A stretch of DNA of 11,329 nucleotides, from assembly GCA_900546895.1 (NCBI GenBank), contig UREO01000068.1, positions 1 to 11,329 on the forward strand, written 5' to 3'. Both the position numbers and the translations under genes were made by a program. Origin of the DNA: an uncultured Oscillospiraceae bacterium (lineage in GTDB: Bacteria; Bacillota; Clostridia; Oscillospirales; Acutalibacteraceae). Every line of letters begins with the position of its first letter. The stretch's first letter is position 1. The notes under the pieces were generated by a model. That model was not told where the DNA came from. It saw only the letters and a list, made by a program, of their open reading frames with translations, and ran no database searches. Of this stretch, positions 1 through 7,097 are shown one piece after another.

Positions 1-775
1 CAAAAATGGTGAGTGTTTTGGGGCCGTTGAGCACTTTGGGACCGTGACGGTAGTCGAGCATATTGAAGTGTTTGCCGCTGATGAGCGAAATTTCGGTAAA
101 TGCGAGCGCGCCTTCCTCCGCAAGGCCGCACAGAACGCCGTCGGCAAGGACGACTACGTCGGTGAAATCCTTCTTGCCAATGGCTTCCAGCTCGGCGCGA
201 TATTTTTCCATGTGGTCCCTGTTTTGGCCGATCGCGGTCTTGACGGCGGCCTTCAGCTCCCCGTCACCGTAGCAGATCGCGTTGATCAGCAGACAGGCGG
301 AATACAGGTTAGTGACGGAACGGGTCTGGCAGACGCTGCTGTCGTAAGCCCACGGAAGTACGACGGTCAAGTCGGAAAGCTCCTCAAGGGCGCTCTTTTC
401 CTTCATGGTGATCGATACGATTTTGACATTGGCTGCCTTTTTCATGTGCTCGACCGCACGGACGATCTCCGTGGTCGTGCCGGAACGGGACAGAACCAGT
501 ACGATGCTGTTTTCAATGGTGTGAAGATAGGTGTCGGGATTGACCAGGTAATCGCCGCCCGCAAGCGCGACGGCGGAGGTGTCCGGACGGGTTACAAACA
601 GGCGCTCGTTGCTTTTGGACAGCATGTAGCTGGAGCCGCAGCCGAGAAATACGAATTTGTGCTGCGTGTTTTCACGGAAGAAATTCCGGATTTCGTCTTC
701 CTGTTTGAGCACCTGCGCATAGGTTTTATCAAGGGCGTCCTTGGTTGCCATGATTTCCTGTTCTGTTAAATACAT
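1..775 (-). CDS. SIS-domain phosphosugar deaminase/isomerase, AgaS-like (3' end outside window)
   Basis: The protein starts at 775 and is cut by the left edge after 258 codons. It belongs to the SIS (sugar isomerase) fold. GCGSS at residues 45-49 opens the first Rossmann unit, and SRSGTT at 96-101 is the serine/threonine loop that holds a sugar phosphate. TEIS near 227-230 carries the glutamate expected for aldose-ketose isomerisation, and DYRHGPK at 241-247 is the RHGP signature seen in AgaS and GlmS-like proteins. Known relatives include the galactosamine-6-phosphate deaminase AgaS and the Amadori-product deglycases; the EII genes nearby favour the first. The start is supported by GAGGT at 783-787 (minus strand), 7 nt upstream, which overlaps the TGA of the kinase gene. 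The two genes are 10 bp apart and probably translationally coupled. SIS membership is firm; the exact substrate is inference. Confidence 0.85.
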   Translation of the reverse strand, partial: MYLTEQEIMATKDALDKTYAQVLKQEDEIRNFFRENTQHKFVFLGCGSSYMLSKSNERLFVTRPDTSAVALAGGDYLVNPDTYLHTIENSIVLVLSRSGTTTEIVRAVEHMKKAANVKIVSITMKEKSALEELSDLTVVLPWAYDSSVCQTRSVTNLYSACLLINAICYGDGELKAAVKTAIGQNRDHMEKYRAELEAIGKKDFTDVVVLADGVLCGLAEEGALAFTEISLISGKHFNMLDYRHGPKVLNGPKTLTIF

Positions 776-785
776 CTTTTTTACC

Positions 786-1748
786 TCACTGTCTGTTTTT
801 TATTTTTTGGGCAACCGACGGAAAATCCGTCGGGTTGAACTTGAAGAAGCACAGGAGTACCGCTCCCATGACCGGGGAAAGCAACGGTTTGACCAATCGA
901 CCGCCGAGCGCGTGAAGCTGCTCCCCAAAAGGCTTTAAGATCAGGTCTCCGGCCTTAAACAGGCCGCCGGAATAGGAAACGGGGAACCCGGGTTCAAAAT
1001 GCAGCTGGTTCAGCACACCCTTGACAATCAGTCCCAGCTCCGCAGCGGCGGCGCGGTAGGCTTCGATTGCCTGTGGGTCGCCCCTGACGGCCGCTTTCTC
1101 CAGAAGAATCTGCAGGCTGGCCACCTTTTCCCGGTACGGAAAATACTCTTTTACCATCAGGTCGATCAACTCGAAATCGTCGGAAAGGCGGAACTCTTCA
1201 CGGATAATGTCGTACAGCGGCCCTCTGGGCAGCCGGTGGTCGGCTTCTTTGGAGAAAAGCTCCAGCGTCTTTCTTCCGGTCCAGTAGCAGGAGCCCTCGT
1301 CGGAGAAAAACTCCGCCCATCCGCCGGAACGCGCGGTTTTTCCGCTGCCGTCCTCGCCGAACGCGATGGAGCCCGTTCCCGCCACGACGTTGATTCCCTC
1401 TTCGCACGCGAGCGAACCGGCCCAGCCGACCTCCACATCGTTTGTCACGTAGATCTGTACGCCGGGGAAGCACGCGTAAATCCGTTCCTTCAGCTGCGGG
1501 TCCATCACTGCGTTTTCCCCTACGCACGGCAGCCCCATGCTGATGGCCGCCACGTCGCTGAGAGAAACGTTCCCCTTCTGAAGGCATTGTTCCACGCCTG
1601 TCTTTATCCTTTCCACAACGAGGTCGATTCCATACATCAGATAGGAGGAACCGGCGGTAAGATGCTCCGCAACCGCTTCTCCGTCCCCGCTGCAGAGGGA
1701 AAACGCGGTTTTGGTTCCGCCGCCGTCGACGCCGATATAATATTTCAT
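786..1748 (-). CDS. BadF/BadG/BcrA/BcrD-family sugar kinase (N-acetylhexosamine kinase-like)
   Basis: This 320-residue protein has the ASKHA ATPase layout of bacterial and eukaryotic N-acetylglucosamine kinases. The phosphate-1 motif DGGGTKT is at residues 8-14, ND at 103-104 supplies the likely catalytic aspartate, and GTGS at 124-127 is the phosphate-2 loop. SGGW...DEGS at 141-153 is typical of the NagK-like branch. Length is normal for the family. It would act in the cytoplasm, phosphorylating an unphosphorylated amino sugar, which the PTS would not require, so it may salvage sugar released inside the cell. It is first in a two-gene operon with the SIS protein. The start has GAGGGTG a few bases upstream and sits just downstream of a good promoter (TTGACA, 17 bp, TATTAT). 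The substrate could also be GlcNAc, GalNAc or an anhydro sugar. Confidence 0.85.
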   Translation of the reverse strand: MKYYIGVDGGGTKTAFSLCSGDGEAVAEHLTAGSSYLMYGIDLVVERIKTGVEQCLQKGNVSLSDVAAISMGLPCVGENAVMDPQLKERIYACFPGVQIYVTNDVEVGWAGSLACEEGINVVAGTGSIAFGEDGSGKTARSGGWAEFFSDEGSCYWTGRKTLELFSKEADHRLPRGPLYDIIREEFRLSDDFELIDLMVKEYFPYREKVASLQILLEKAAVRGDPQAIEAYRAAAAELGLIVKGVLNQLHFEPGFPVSYSGGLFKAGDLILKPFGEQLHALGGRLVKPLLSPVMGAVLLCFFKFNPTDFPSVAQKIKNRQ

Positions 1749-1760
1749 GAATGCACCCTC

Positions 1761-1789
1761 TTTACAAAAACTTGTTATAACATTATAAT
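1761..1789 (+). promoter_or_regulatory. Promoter for the GntR-PfkB operon
   Basis: TTTACA at 1761-1766, a 17-bp spacer and a perfect TATAAT at 1784-1789 form a near-consensus sigma-A promoter. Transcription would start near 1796, about 50 nt before the regulator's ATG. The -10 lies within the palindrome at 1771-1792 and overlaps the -10 of the opposing promoter by 5 bp. Confidence 0.7.
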
Positions 1790-1792
1790 AAG
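1771..1792. promoter_or_regulatory. Candidate GntR operator, 22-bp palindrome over both -10 boxes
   Basis: CTTGTTATAA (1771-1780) and TTATAATAAG (1783-1792) are inverted copies matching at 9 of 10 positions around a 2-bp centre. A perfect 10-bp palindrome, TGTTATAACA, lies inside at 1773-1782. The element covers the -10 region of both divergent promoters, where a bound repressor would shut both operons. The adjacent GntR/UTRA gene is the natural candidate to bind it; that link is inference. Part of the symmetry comes from the A/T-rich -10 boxes themselves. Confidence 0.5.
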
Positions 1793-1813
1793 ATTATCGA
1801 AAAGGATTGTCAA
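1785..1813 (-). promoter_or_regulatory. Promoter for the kinase-SIS operon
   Basis: Read on the minus strand, TTGACA (1813-1808), 17 bp and TATTAT (1790-1785) give a strong sigma-A promoter. Transcription would start near 1778, leaving a leader of about 30 nt to the kinase ATG. Its -10 shares positions 1785-1789 with the -10 of the plus-strand promoter, so polymerase cannot occupy both at once. Confidence 0.7.
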
Positions 1814-1847
1814 GATACAAAATAGATAAATAAAGGAATGTGAGAAC

Positions 1848-2564
1848 ATGTTGGATGAAAGCAGTGCGATTCCTCTTTACCGCCAGCTTCAGAATATTTT
1901 TCAGAACAATATTGAAAGCGGCGTGTGGCCGGCGGAGGAAAAGCTTCCCACCGAATCCGAGCTTTGCCGGCAGTACGGGGTCAGCCGCATGACGGTCAGG
2001 CTGGCGCTGGAGGGGCTGAAAACGCAGGGGCTGATTTACCGCAAGCAGGGAAAGGGCTCCTATATCCTTCAGCCGAAGGTGGAGCAGGAGCTGTCGTCCT
2101 TCTACAGCTTCGGCAATAATATGTCCGATCACGGCCATACCATTACCAATCAGCTGATTTCTTTTGGAAGGCTTGCTGATACTGTCGCGGCGGAAGCGCT
2201 CCGCCTGCCGGAAAAGGAAGAGCTTTTCTGCGTACAGCGGCTCCGCTGTGCGGACAAGATGCCGTTTGCATTGGAGAAATCGTACATCCCCTGCAAAATC
2301 TGTCCGAATCTTACCGGCGGCATTGTCATTGAAAAGGGCTTATACAATTCGCTGCATCTTCTTGCGGGGATTACGCCGAATACCGCAAAGGAATCCTTTG
2401 AAGCGGTGCTGGTGAACAAAAGTCAGGCGGAAGCGCTGAAAACAGCCGCAAACCAACCCGCGCTCCATCTGGAACGCGTTACCAGCGCCGGTGGCGTCCT
2501 TGTGGAGTACTGCGACAGCATCGTCCGCGGCGACCGGCTGAAATACAATATCGTTCTGCGATAA
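1848..2564 (+). CDS. GntR-family transcriptional regulator with UTRA sensor domain (HutC subfamily)
   Basis: This 238-residue regulator has an N-terminal winged helix-turn-helix (about residues 8-75). LPTESELCRQYGVSRMTVR (33-51) is the classic GntR core and GKGSYI marks the wing. The C-terminal UTRA ligand domain (about 95-235) ends in the usual VEY...RGD...Y pattern. UTRA repressors of this subfamily commonly bind phosphosugars such as GlcN6P, so a phosphorylated amino sugar is a likely inducer. AAGGA lies 10 nt before the ATG. It is transcribed divergently from the kinase-SIS operon and is followed after 19 bp by the PfkB kinase. It is a clear paralogue in layout of the second GntR at 9514, with the same length and a shared LSxFYxF linker motif. 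Autoregulation through the 1771-1792 palindrome is inferred. Confidence 0.92.
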   Translation: MLDESSAIPLYRQLQNIFQNNIESGVWPAEEKLPTESELCRQYGVSRMTVRLALEGLKTQGLIYRKQGKGSYILQPKVEQELSSFYSFGNNMSDHGHTITNQLISFGRLADTVAAEALRLPEKEELFCVQRLRCADKMPFALEKSYIPCKICPNLTGGIVIEKGLYNSLHLLAGITPNTAKESFEAVLVNKSQAEALKTAANQPALHLERVTSAGGVLVEYCDSIVRGDRLKYNIVLR

Positions 2565-2583
2565 ATCGATAGGAGAGAATAGC

Positions 2584-3513
2584 ATGATTACTACCGTTAC
2601 ACTGAACACAGCAATCGACCAGTTATACAAAATGGATTCCTGCCGTACCGGCGGCGTTAACCGGGTAAAAAGCTGCATCAAAACAGCCGGGGGCAAGGGC
2701 GTCAATGTGGCGAGGGTCGCTTCCCTCGCGGGGGAAAAGGTGGTGGCCGCGGGCATTGTCGGCGGCTTTCACGGCTCTTATTTCAAGTCCCTGCTTGCGC
2801 AGGACGGAATAGAGGGCTGTTTTACCGATTCCGGGGTTGAAACCCGCTGCTGTATCAATGTCAGGGACGAATCCACGGGCGAGCATACGGAATTTCTGGA
2901 GCCCGGCGCGCAGCTTGCGGAAAGCGCTCTGGAAGATTTTTACCGGACCTATTTGCAATGCGTGGAAACAAGCGATGTGATCACGATTTCCGGCAGCGTT
3001 CCGGCCGGGACCCCCGCCGGTTACTACGGCAAGCTGATTGCGGCCGCGAAAAGCGCGGGGAAACGCGTGATTCTGGACACCAGCGGGGCCGCGCTCCGGG
3101 AAAGCATTGCGGAAAAACCGACGATGATCAAGCCCAACGCGGACGAAATCCGCCAGCTGACGGGGGTTACCGCCGCCTCGCGTGAAGAGCTGATCGAAGC
3201 GGCGAGAAAGCTCCATGACGGAGGAATCGAGCTGGTTGTGATCTCCCTGGGCGGGGACGGAGCGCTGGTGGTGTCGGACGAGGGTGTTTTTCAGGGGATT
3301 TGCCCCAAAATTGAGGTGGTCAACACCGTGGGCTGCGGCGACAGCATGGTCGCGGGCTTTGCCGTCGGAATGGTGCGGAACCTTCCGCTCGATGAGACCA
3401 TCCGCTTTGCGCTGTCCGTCGCTTCGGCCAATGCGCTGCATGAAAAAACCGGCTGCTTCCGCGAGGACGACCTGAAACGGCTTCTGTCCGGCACGGTAGT
3501 AAACCGGCTTTAA
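2584..3513 (+). CDS. PfkB-family hexose-phosphate kinase (tagatose-6-P kinase / 1-phosphofructokinase type)
   Basis: This 309-residue ribokinase-fold protein is in the LacC/FruK branch. TVTLNTAID near the N terminus matches the branch's usual TVTLNPA(I/L)D, with the proline replaced by threonine. GGKGVN at 36-41 binds sugar, TRCCINV...HTEFLEPG at 88-108 is the substrate lid region, and NTVGCGDSMVAGF at 247-259 is the ATP/anion-hole signature with D253 as catalytic base. Length is normal. AGGAGA with a 7-nt spacer precedes the ATG, and the gene is coupled to the GntR gene 19 bp upstream. In an Aga-type pathway it would turn tagatose 6-phosphate into the 1,6-bisphosphate; fructose 1-phosphate or 6-phosphate are alternatives that sequence alone cannot exclude. 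The gene converges on ptsH with 7 bp between stop codons. Confidence 0.87.
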   Translation: MITTVTLNTAIDQLYKMDSCRTGGVNRVKSCIKTAGGKGVNVARVASLAGEKVVAAGIVGGFHGSYFKSLLAQDGIEGCFTDSGVETRCCINVRDESTGEHTEFLEPGAQLAESALEDFYRTYLQCVETSDVITISGSVPAGTPAGYYGKLIAAAKSAGKRVILDTSGAALRESIAEKPTMIKPNADEIRQLTGVTAASREELIEAARKLHDGGIELVVISLGGDGALVVSDEGVFQGICPKIEVVNTVGCGDSMVAGFAVGMVRNLPLDETIRFALSVASANALHEKTGCFREDDLKRLLSGTVVNRL

Positions 3514-3520
3514 TCTGAAA

Positions 3521-3790
3521 TTATTCGCCGAATTTGGAATCAATCATCGCGACCAGGGTATCGACGGCCTTCACTTCGTCTTCGCCTTCCGCGGTAATTT
3601 CGACCTTCATACCCTGACTTAGGCTGAGTGCCAGAATCAGGATAATGGATTTTGCGCTTGCGGTTTCACCGTCTTCCAGATTTTTGATGGTGATCTTCGA
3701 TTTGAATTGGGAAGCGCACTTCACAAAATCGGAAGCGGGGCGGGCGTGCAGGCCGGTTCGATTGTTAATAGTTGTTTTTTTGGAATACAT
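3521..3790 (-). CDS. ptsH: HPr phosphocarrier protein of the PTS
   Basis: This 89-residue protein carries phosphate from enzyme I to EIIA. RTGLHARPA places the phosphoacceptor at His15. The AKSI segment puts a serine at residue 48, at the position of the regulatory Ser46 of Gram-positive HPr. The following hydrophobic stretch reads IILILALSL, where the usual form resembles IMGVMSL, so the surface read by HPr kinase and CcpA differs. AAGGAGG with an 8-nt spacer precedes the ATG. It is the last gene of the EII operon, 67 bp after ptsI. Identity as an HPr is firm. Whether it is the only HPr of the cell, or a paralogue dedicated to this transporter, cannot be seen here. Confidence 0.93.
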   Translation of the reverse strand: MYSKKTTINNRTGLHARPASDFVKCASQFKSKITIKNLEDGETASAKSIILILALSLSQGMKVEITAEGEDEVKAVDTLVAMIDSKFGE

Positions 3791-3857
3791 GGCGGATGCC
3801 TCCTTGTTTACTAACGAAAATTGATGTTTTTGTTTCAGTGACAGCAGGGAACAGGGC

Positions 3858-5582
3858 CTAGGAAAGGATGTCCTTCAAAGCGTCGTTCAGGTACTGTTCC
3901 ACTTCTTTTGCGGTGGAAAGAGCCAGCACTTTTTCCGCGATTTCCCGCGCCTTTTTCATCGGTAGCTCGTTGACCAGCTTTCTGGTCTGCGCAACGGAGG
4001 AAATGCTCATGCTCAGCTTGCGCACGCCCAGCCCCATCAGCACTGCGGCGCCGAGGCGGTCGCCTCCCAGCTCGCCGCAGACGCAGACGGGCTTGCCGTT
4101 TTCAAGGAAGCTTTTCGCGGCGGTGTGAATCAGGCGGAAAAGAGCCGGGTTGTAGCTCTGATAATACTGGCTGACGGCGGGGTTCAGACGGTCGACGGCC
4201 ATGGTGTACTGGCACAGGTCGTTGGTTCCGACGCTGGCAAAGTCGACTTCCTTCGCCGCAAAATCCGCCAGAAGCGCGACAGAGGGGATTTCAATCATAA
4301 TCCCCAGCTTTACGTCGGGGGAAAACGCGATTCCTTCGCCGGTCAGTTCCTCTTTTACTTGGGAAACGGCCTGTTTGGCGCGGCGGATGTCGTCCATGCT
4401 GGCGACCATGGGGAACATGATCCACAGGTTGCCGTAAACGGAAGCACGAAAGGCGGCGCGCAGCTGCGTGCGGAAAATATCGGGCCTGTCAAAGCAGAGC
4501 CGCAGGGCGCGGTTGCCCAGAAACGGGTTTTCCTCGTGCGGAAGATTCAGACAGTCGAGTTTTTTGTCGCCGCCGACATCCAGCGTGCGCAGCGTTACGG
4601 GGCGGTCGCCGAATTTGGTGAGAATCTCGCGGTAAATTGCAAACTGCTCTTCTTCGGTGGGCAGACTGTCCCTGCCCAGGTACAGGAATTCCGTGCGGAA
4701 CAGGCCGACGCCGTCGGTGCATTTTGCTCCTTCCAGCGACTGCTCGCTGACGGAGGCCAGATTCAGTTCAATATCCACCCGCACTCCGTCCGGAGTAACG
4801 GCTTCTTTGTTTCTATACGCATTGATCTGAGCCTGCTGTGCGAGAAACCGGCGGCGCTTTTCGGCGCAGTCGGCAAGCTGCTCTGCCGTTGGTTCGCTGA
4901 TCACCTGACCGGACAGCGCGTCGGCAATCACGGTTTCCCCCTGGGAAAAGTGCTCCGTCGCGTTCTCCACGCCCAAAACGGCGGGGATTCCGTAGCTTCT
5001 GGCGATAATGGCCGAATGGGACGTGCTTCCGCCGATTTCCGTAACAATGGCCAGCACGTTTTTCCGGTCCAGGGTAGCCGTGTCGGACGGGAGCAGATCG
5101 TGAACGACGATGACCGCGGGAGAGGGGAGAGAGGACAGGTTTTTCTCCGGTACGCCGTTCCAGACACGGATCAGGCGCGTTTTTACGTCCCGGATGTCCG
5201 ACGCGCGCTCCTTGATGAGCGGGTCGGGCGATTTTCCGAGAATTCGCGCGTATTTTTCAAAGACTTCGTCAATCGCCCTGTCCGGCGAGTAACGGTCGTT
5301 TTCGATCAGCTCGCGGATATCGCCGTCCATGGCCTCGTCAAACAGAATATCAATATGTGCGGTGAAGATTTTTGCTTTTTCGGGGTCGGCGCTTTGCAGG
5401 CGGGTACGGATGGCGTTAAGCTCCGTTTCCGCATTTTTCCGCGCGGCCTCATATTTGGTTAACGCCTCCGCAGCCGCGCCTTCTTGGAGCGGCGTTTCGC
5501 TGACGGCGGCGGTAAAGGGCCGGTAAAGAAAAACGGGGCCTGCCGCAATTCCTTTTGAAACGGGGTTGCCGTGATAAATCAT
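3858..5582 (-). CDS. ptsI: PTS enzyme I (phosphoenolpyruvate-protein phosphotransferase)
   Basis: Enzyme I autophosphorylates from PEP in the cytoplasm and passes phosphate to HPr. The protein is 574 residues, full length for the family. GGSTSHSAI puts the phospho-histidine at His189. LFRTEF (Arg296), LRTLDVGGD (Arg332) and CGELGGD (Cys502) mark the PEP-binding and catalytic sites in the C-terminal barrel. These match the E. coli residue numbers, so there is no large insertion or deletion. The start has AAGGAGG 10 nt upstream. It lies between the EIIA gene (39-bp gap) and ptsH (67-bp gap), inside a sugar-specific EII operon. Cells often have one separate ptsHI operon, so its presence here implies either a dedicated copy or that this operon supplies the whole cell. 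Confidence 0.96.
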   Translation of the reverse strand: MIYHGNPVSKGIAAGPVFLYRPFTAAVSETPLQEGAAAEALTKYEAARKNAETELNAIRTRLQSADPEKAKIFTAHIDILFDEAMDGDIRELIENDRYSPDRAIDEVFEKYARILGKSPDPLIKERASDIRDVKTRLIRVWNGVPEKNLSSLPSPAVIVVHDLLPSDTATLDRKNVLAIVTEIGGSTSHSAIIARSYGIPAVLGVENATEHFSQGETVIADALSGQVISEPTAEQLADCAEKRRRFLAQQAQINAYRNKEAVTPDGVRVDIELNLASVSEQSLEGAKCTDGVGLFRTEFLYLGRDSLPTEEEQFAIYREILTKFGDRPVTLRTLDVGGDKKLDCLNLPHEENPFLGNRALRLCFDRPDIFRTQLRAAFRASVYGNLWIMFPMVASMDDIRRAKQAVSQVKEELTGEGIAFSPDVKLGIMIEIPSVALLADFAAKEVDFASVGTNDLCQYTMAVDRLNPAVSQYYQSYNPALFRLIHTAAKSFLENGKPVCVCGELGGDRLGAAVLMGLGVRKLSMSISSVAQTRKLVNELPMKKAREIAEKVLALSTAKEVEQYLNDALKDILS

Positions 5583-5621
5583 ATGGTTTTTGCCTCCTTA
5601 AAAACATGCCGGAAAGGTTCG

Positions 5622-6047
5622 TTATATCCCGTCTCCCGCTGGGGGTTGCTGCAGCCTTGGTTTCTGTTTGAACTGCCTGATGCCGATTGCACCCATTTCC
5701 ATTGCGCCCTGAACGGTTGCTTCCATCGTTTCTTTCTCTTCCAGCAGGACGGAAGCCAGCATGGGCATATTCAGACCGGAAATGACTTCAATTTCTTTAT
5801 CCGGGAATTCGCTTTTTAGGGTAACGGCGGTTTTGAAGGGAGATCCGCCGGCAAGGTCCACCAGAACCAGAATCTGATCGCCGAGCGCTTTCATCGCCTG
5901 TCTGAGCTTATCGGAAAGCGTGTCGACATTGTCCGATTCCACAAAATCCACGCCCAGATATTTTTCCCTCGGTCCAACAATCAGCCTGGACGCACTCATC
6001 ATTCCGGTGGCAAAGCTGCCGTGTCCGGTTATCAATACTCCGATCAT
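5622..6047 (-). CDS. agaF: PTS EIIA component, mannose family (AgaF-like)
   Basis: This 141-residue cytoplasmic domain accepts phosphate from HPr and passes it to EIIB. MIGVLITGHGSFATGM places the phospho-histidine at His9, and DLAGGSPF (64-71) is the conserved GG(S/T)P motif of mannose-family EIIA. The C terminus ends in DGI, like the AgaF proteins I recall. I chose the ATG at 6047 rather than the in-frame ATG 27 nt upstream. The upstream start would add nine residues before the first beta strand, and the AAGGAG ribosome site would then lie inside the gene; with 6047 it sits 11 nt ahead. It follows the AgaI-like gene after 134 bp and precedes ptsI by 39 bp. The EIIA call is firm; the GalNAc assignment is by resemblance. 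Confidence 0.9.
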   Translation of the reverse strand: MIGVLITGHGSFATGMMSASRLIVGPREKYLGVDFVESDNVDTLSDKLRQAMKALGDQILVLVDLAGGSPFKTAVTLKSEFPDKEIEVISGLNMPMLASVLLEEKETMEATVQGAMEMGAIGIRQFKQKPRLQQPPAGDGI

Positions 6048-6181
6048 TGTTTTACATACTCCTTTTATAAACAATCTATACCGCAGGCAGCTTTATACGG
6101 CGCGGCGTTCCCGATTGGAACAGGGCTGCCGTGGAATTTCTGAAAACTGCCTGGTTTCTTCTAATTGGAAGGAAAGTCCGC

Positions 6182-6967
6182 CTACAGGATTTCCGAAGCG
6201 GCATCCCGGTCCAGAACTACAGCTCCGTTTTTCGTGAGCTGCAGGACCGTGCCCGGCAGCATGGGCGTGGGTTTGGTCAGGCAGATTTTTTTTACGATTT
6301 CCGCCTTGGCTTTTCCGCCGGCCTGCAAAACGACCTGCTTTGCGTCCAGAATGTGGCGGATTCCCAGAGTGACCCCTCTGGACAGCGGGATAGGCTTTGA
6401 AAAATATTTCTGCCCTACCTTTTGGGTGACGGGGTCTAGGGTAACGACTTTGGCGTAGCTCTCAAAGGAAGACCCCGGTTCGTTCAGGGCCAGATGACCG
6501 TTCATCCCCAATCCCAAAAGCATAAAATCAATTCCGCTGTGTTCAAAAATAAACCGATCGATTTTTTTACATTCTTCTTCCATGTCTTTCGCGTGAATAT
6601 CAAATAAACGAATCTTCGACTTTTCAATATGAAGCGGCCCGTAAAAATTCCGGAACAGAAACGAGGTGCAGTTTTCCGATTCGTCCTCCAAATCCAGCCA
6701 CTCGTCCAGTTCTACAAACTCCGCTCTGCTGAAGTCCGCTTCGCCGGAATCCGCGCGCTCCTTCAGAATCTGATAGGTGCGGATTGCGGTGTTTCCCGCA
6801 GCCAGGCACAGCAGTAAATCCGGTTTCGCTTTCACGGCCTGACAAAGAAAGTCCGCGCAGCGCTGCGACATCGCCTCAAAGTCGTCACAAATGATTGTTT
6901 TTGACGGGTTGCCCGTGTTTTCATTATGAAGGAAAGGAGTCCCTTCCCTGTTTTCGTGTAAATTCAT
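6182..6967 (-). CDS. Glucosamine/galactosamine-6-phosphate isomerase-deaminase (AgaI-like, NagB superfamily)
   Basis: This 261-residue NagB-fold enzyme would convert an amino-sugar 6-phosphate to a ketohexose 6-phosphate plus ammonia. LCLAAGNT (53-60) is the phosphate loop. ELDEW (86-90) carries the enolising aspartate D88, and LGLGMNGHLALNEPGSS holds the ring-opening His158 and Glu163. LGIRHILDAK is the family's C-terminal motif. The DEW-x-DL form (NagB has DEY) and an N-terminal extension of about 20 residues before the core resemble AgaI rather than NagB, as far as I recall those sequences. GGAGGA with a 7-nt spacer before ATG 6967 supports the extended start; no other in-frame ATG precedes the core. 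The gene sits between EIID and EIIA with gaps of about 130 bp on each side, unusually loose for this operon. Galactosamine specificity is inference. Confidence 0.87.
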   Translation of the reverse strand: MNLHENREGTPFLHNENTGNPSKTIICDDFEAMSQRCADFLCQAVKAKPDLLLCLAAGNTAIRTYQILKERADSGEADFSRAEFVELDEWLDLEDESENCTSFLFRNFYGPLHIEKSKIRLFDIHAKDMEEECKKIDRFIFEHSGIDFMLLGLGMNGHLALNEPGSSFESYAKVVTLDPVTQKVGQKYFSKPIPLSRGVTLGIRHILDAKQVVLQAGGKAKAEIVKKICLTKPTPMLPGTVLQLTKNGAVVLDRDAASEIL

Positions 6968-7060
6968 TGCTGAATCCTCCGATAGGAAGTTGTTGGCTCT
7001 GTCCGTGAGCGGGGGTTGTGCGGCTCCTATAACAGTTCCGACAAACCATGATAGTGAAAT

Positions 7061-7082
7061 GGGGTACAGAGAACTGTACCCC
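7061..7082 (-). promoter_or_regulatory. Intercistronic hairpin after the EIID gene
   Basis: GGGGTACAG (7061-7069) and CTGTACCCC (7074-7082) form a perfect 9-bp stem with a 4-nt loop. In the mRNA it begins about 15 nt after the EIID stop and is not followed by a run of U. It therefore looks like a processing or stabilising hairpin, or a partial attenuator, rather than a standard terminator. It would let the upstream EII genes be expressed at a different level from the genes that follow. Confidence 0.55.
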
Positions 7083-7097
7083 CGACACTTTTAGAAA

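Noticed and set aside
999..1829. 276-codon plus-strand frame opposite the kinase gene
   Set aside because: It is a shadow of the BadF-type kinase and overlaps the divergent promoters.
4125..5462. 445-codon plus-strand frame opposite ptsI
   Set aside because: It is a long antisense shadow produced by the GC-rich codon pattern of ptsI; no domain, no ribosome site, and ptsI is certain.
6048..6074. Upstream in-frame ATG for the EIIA gene at 6074
   Set aside because: The nine added residues precede the first conserved strand and would place the AAGGAG ribosome site inside the gene; ATG 6047 fits the family.
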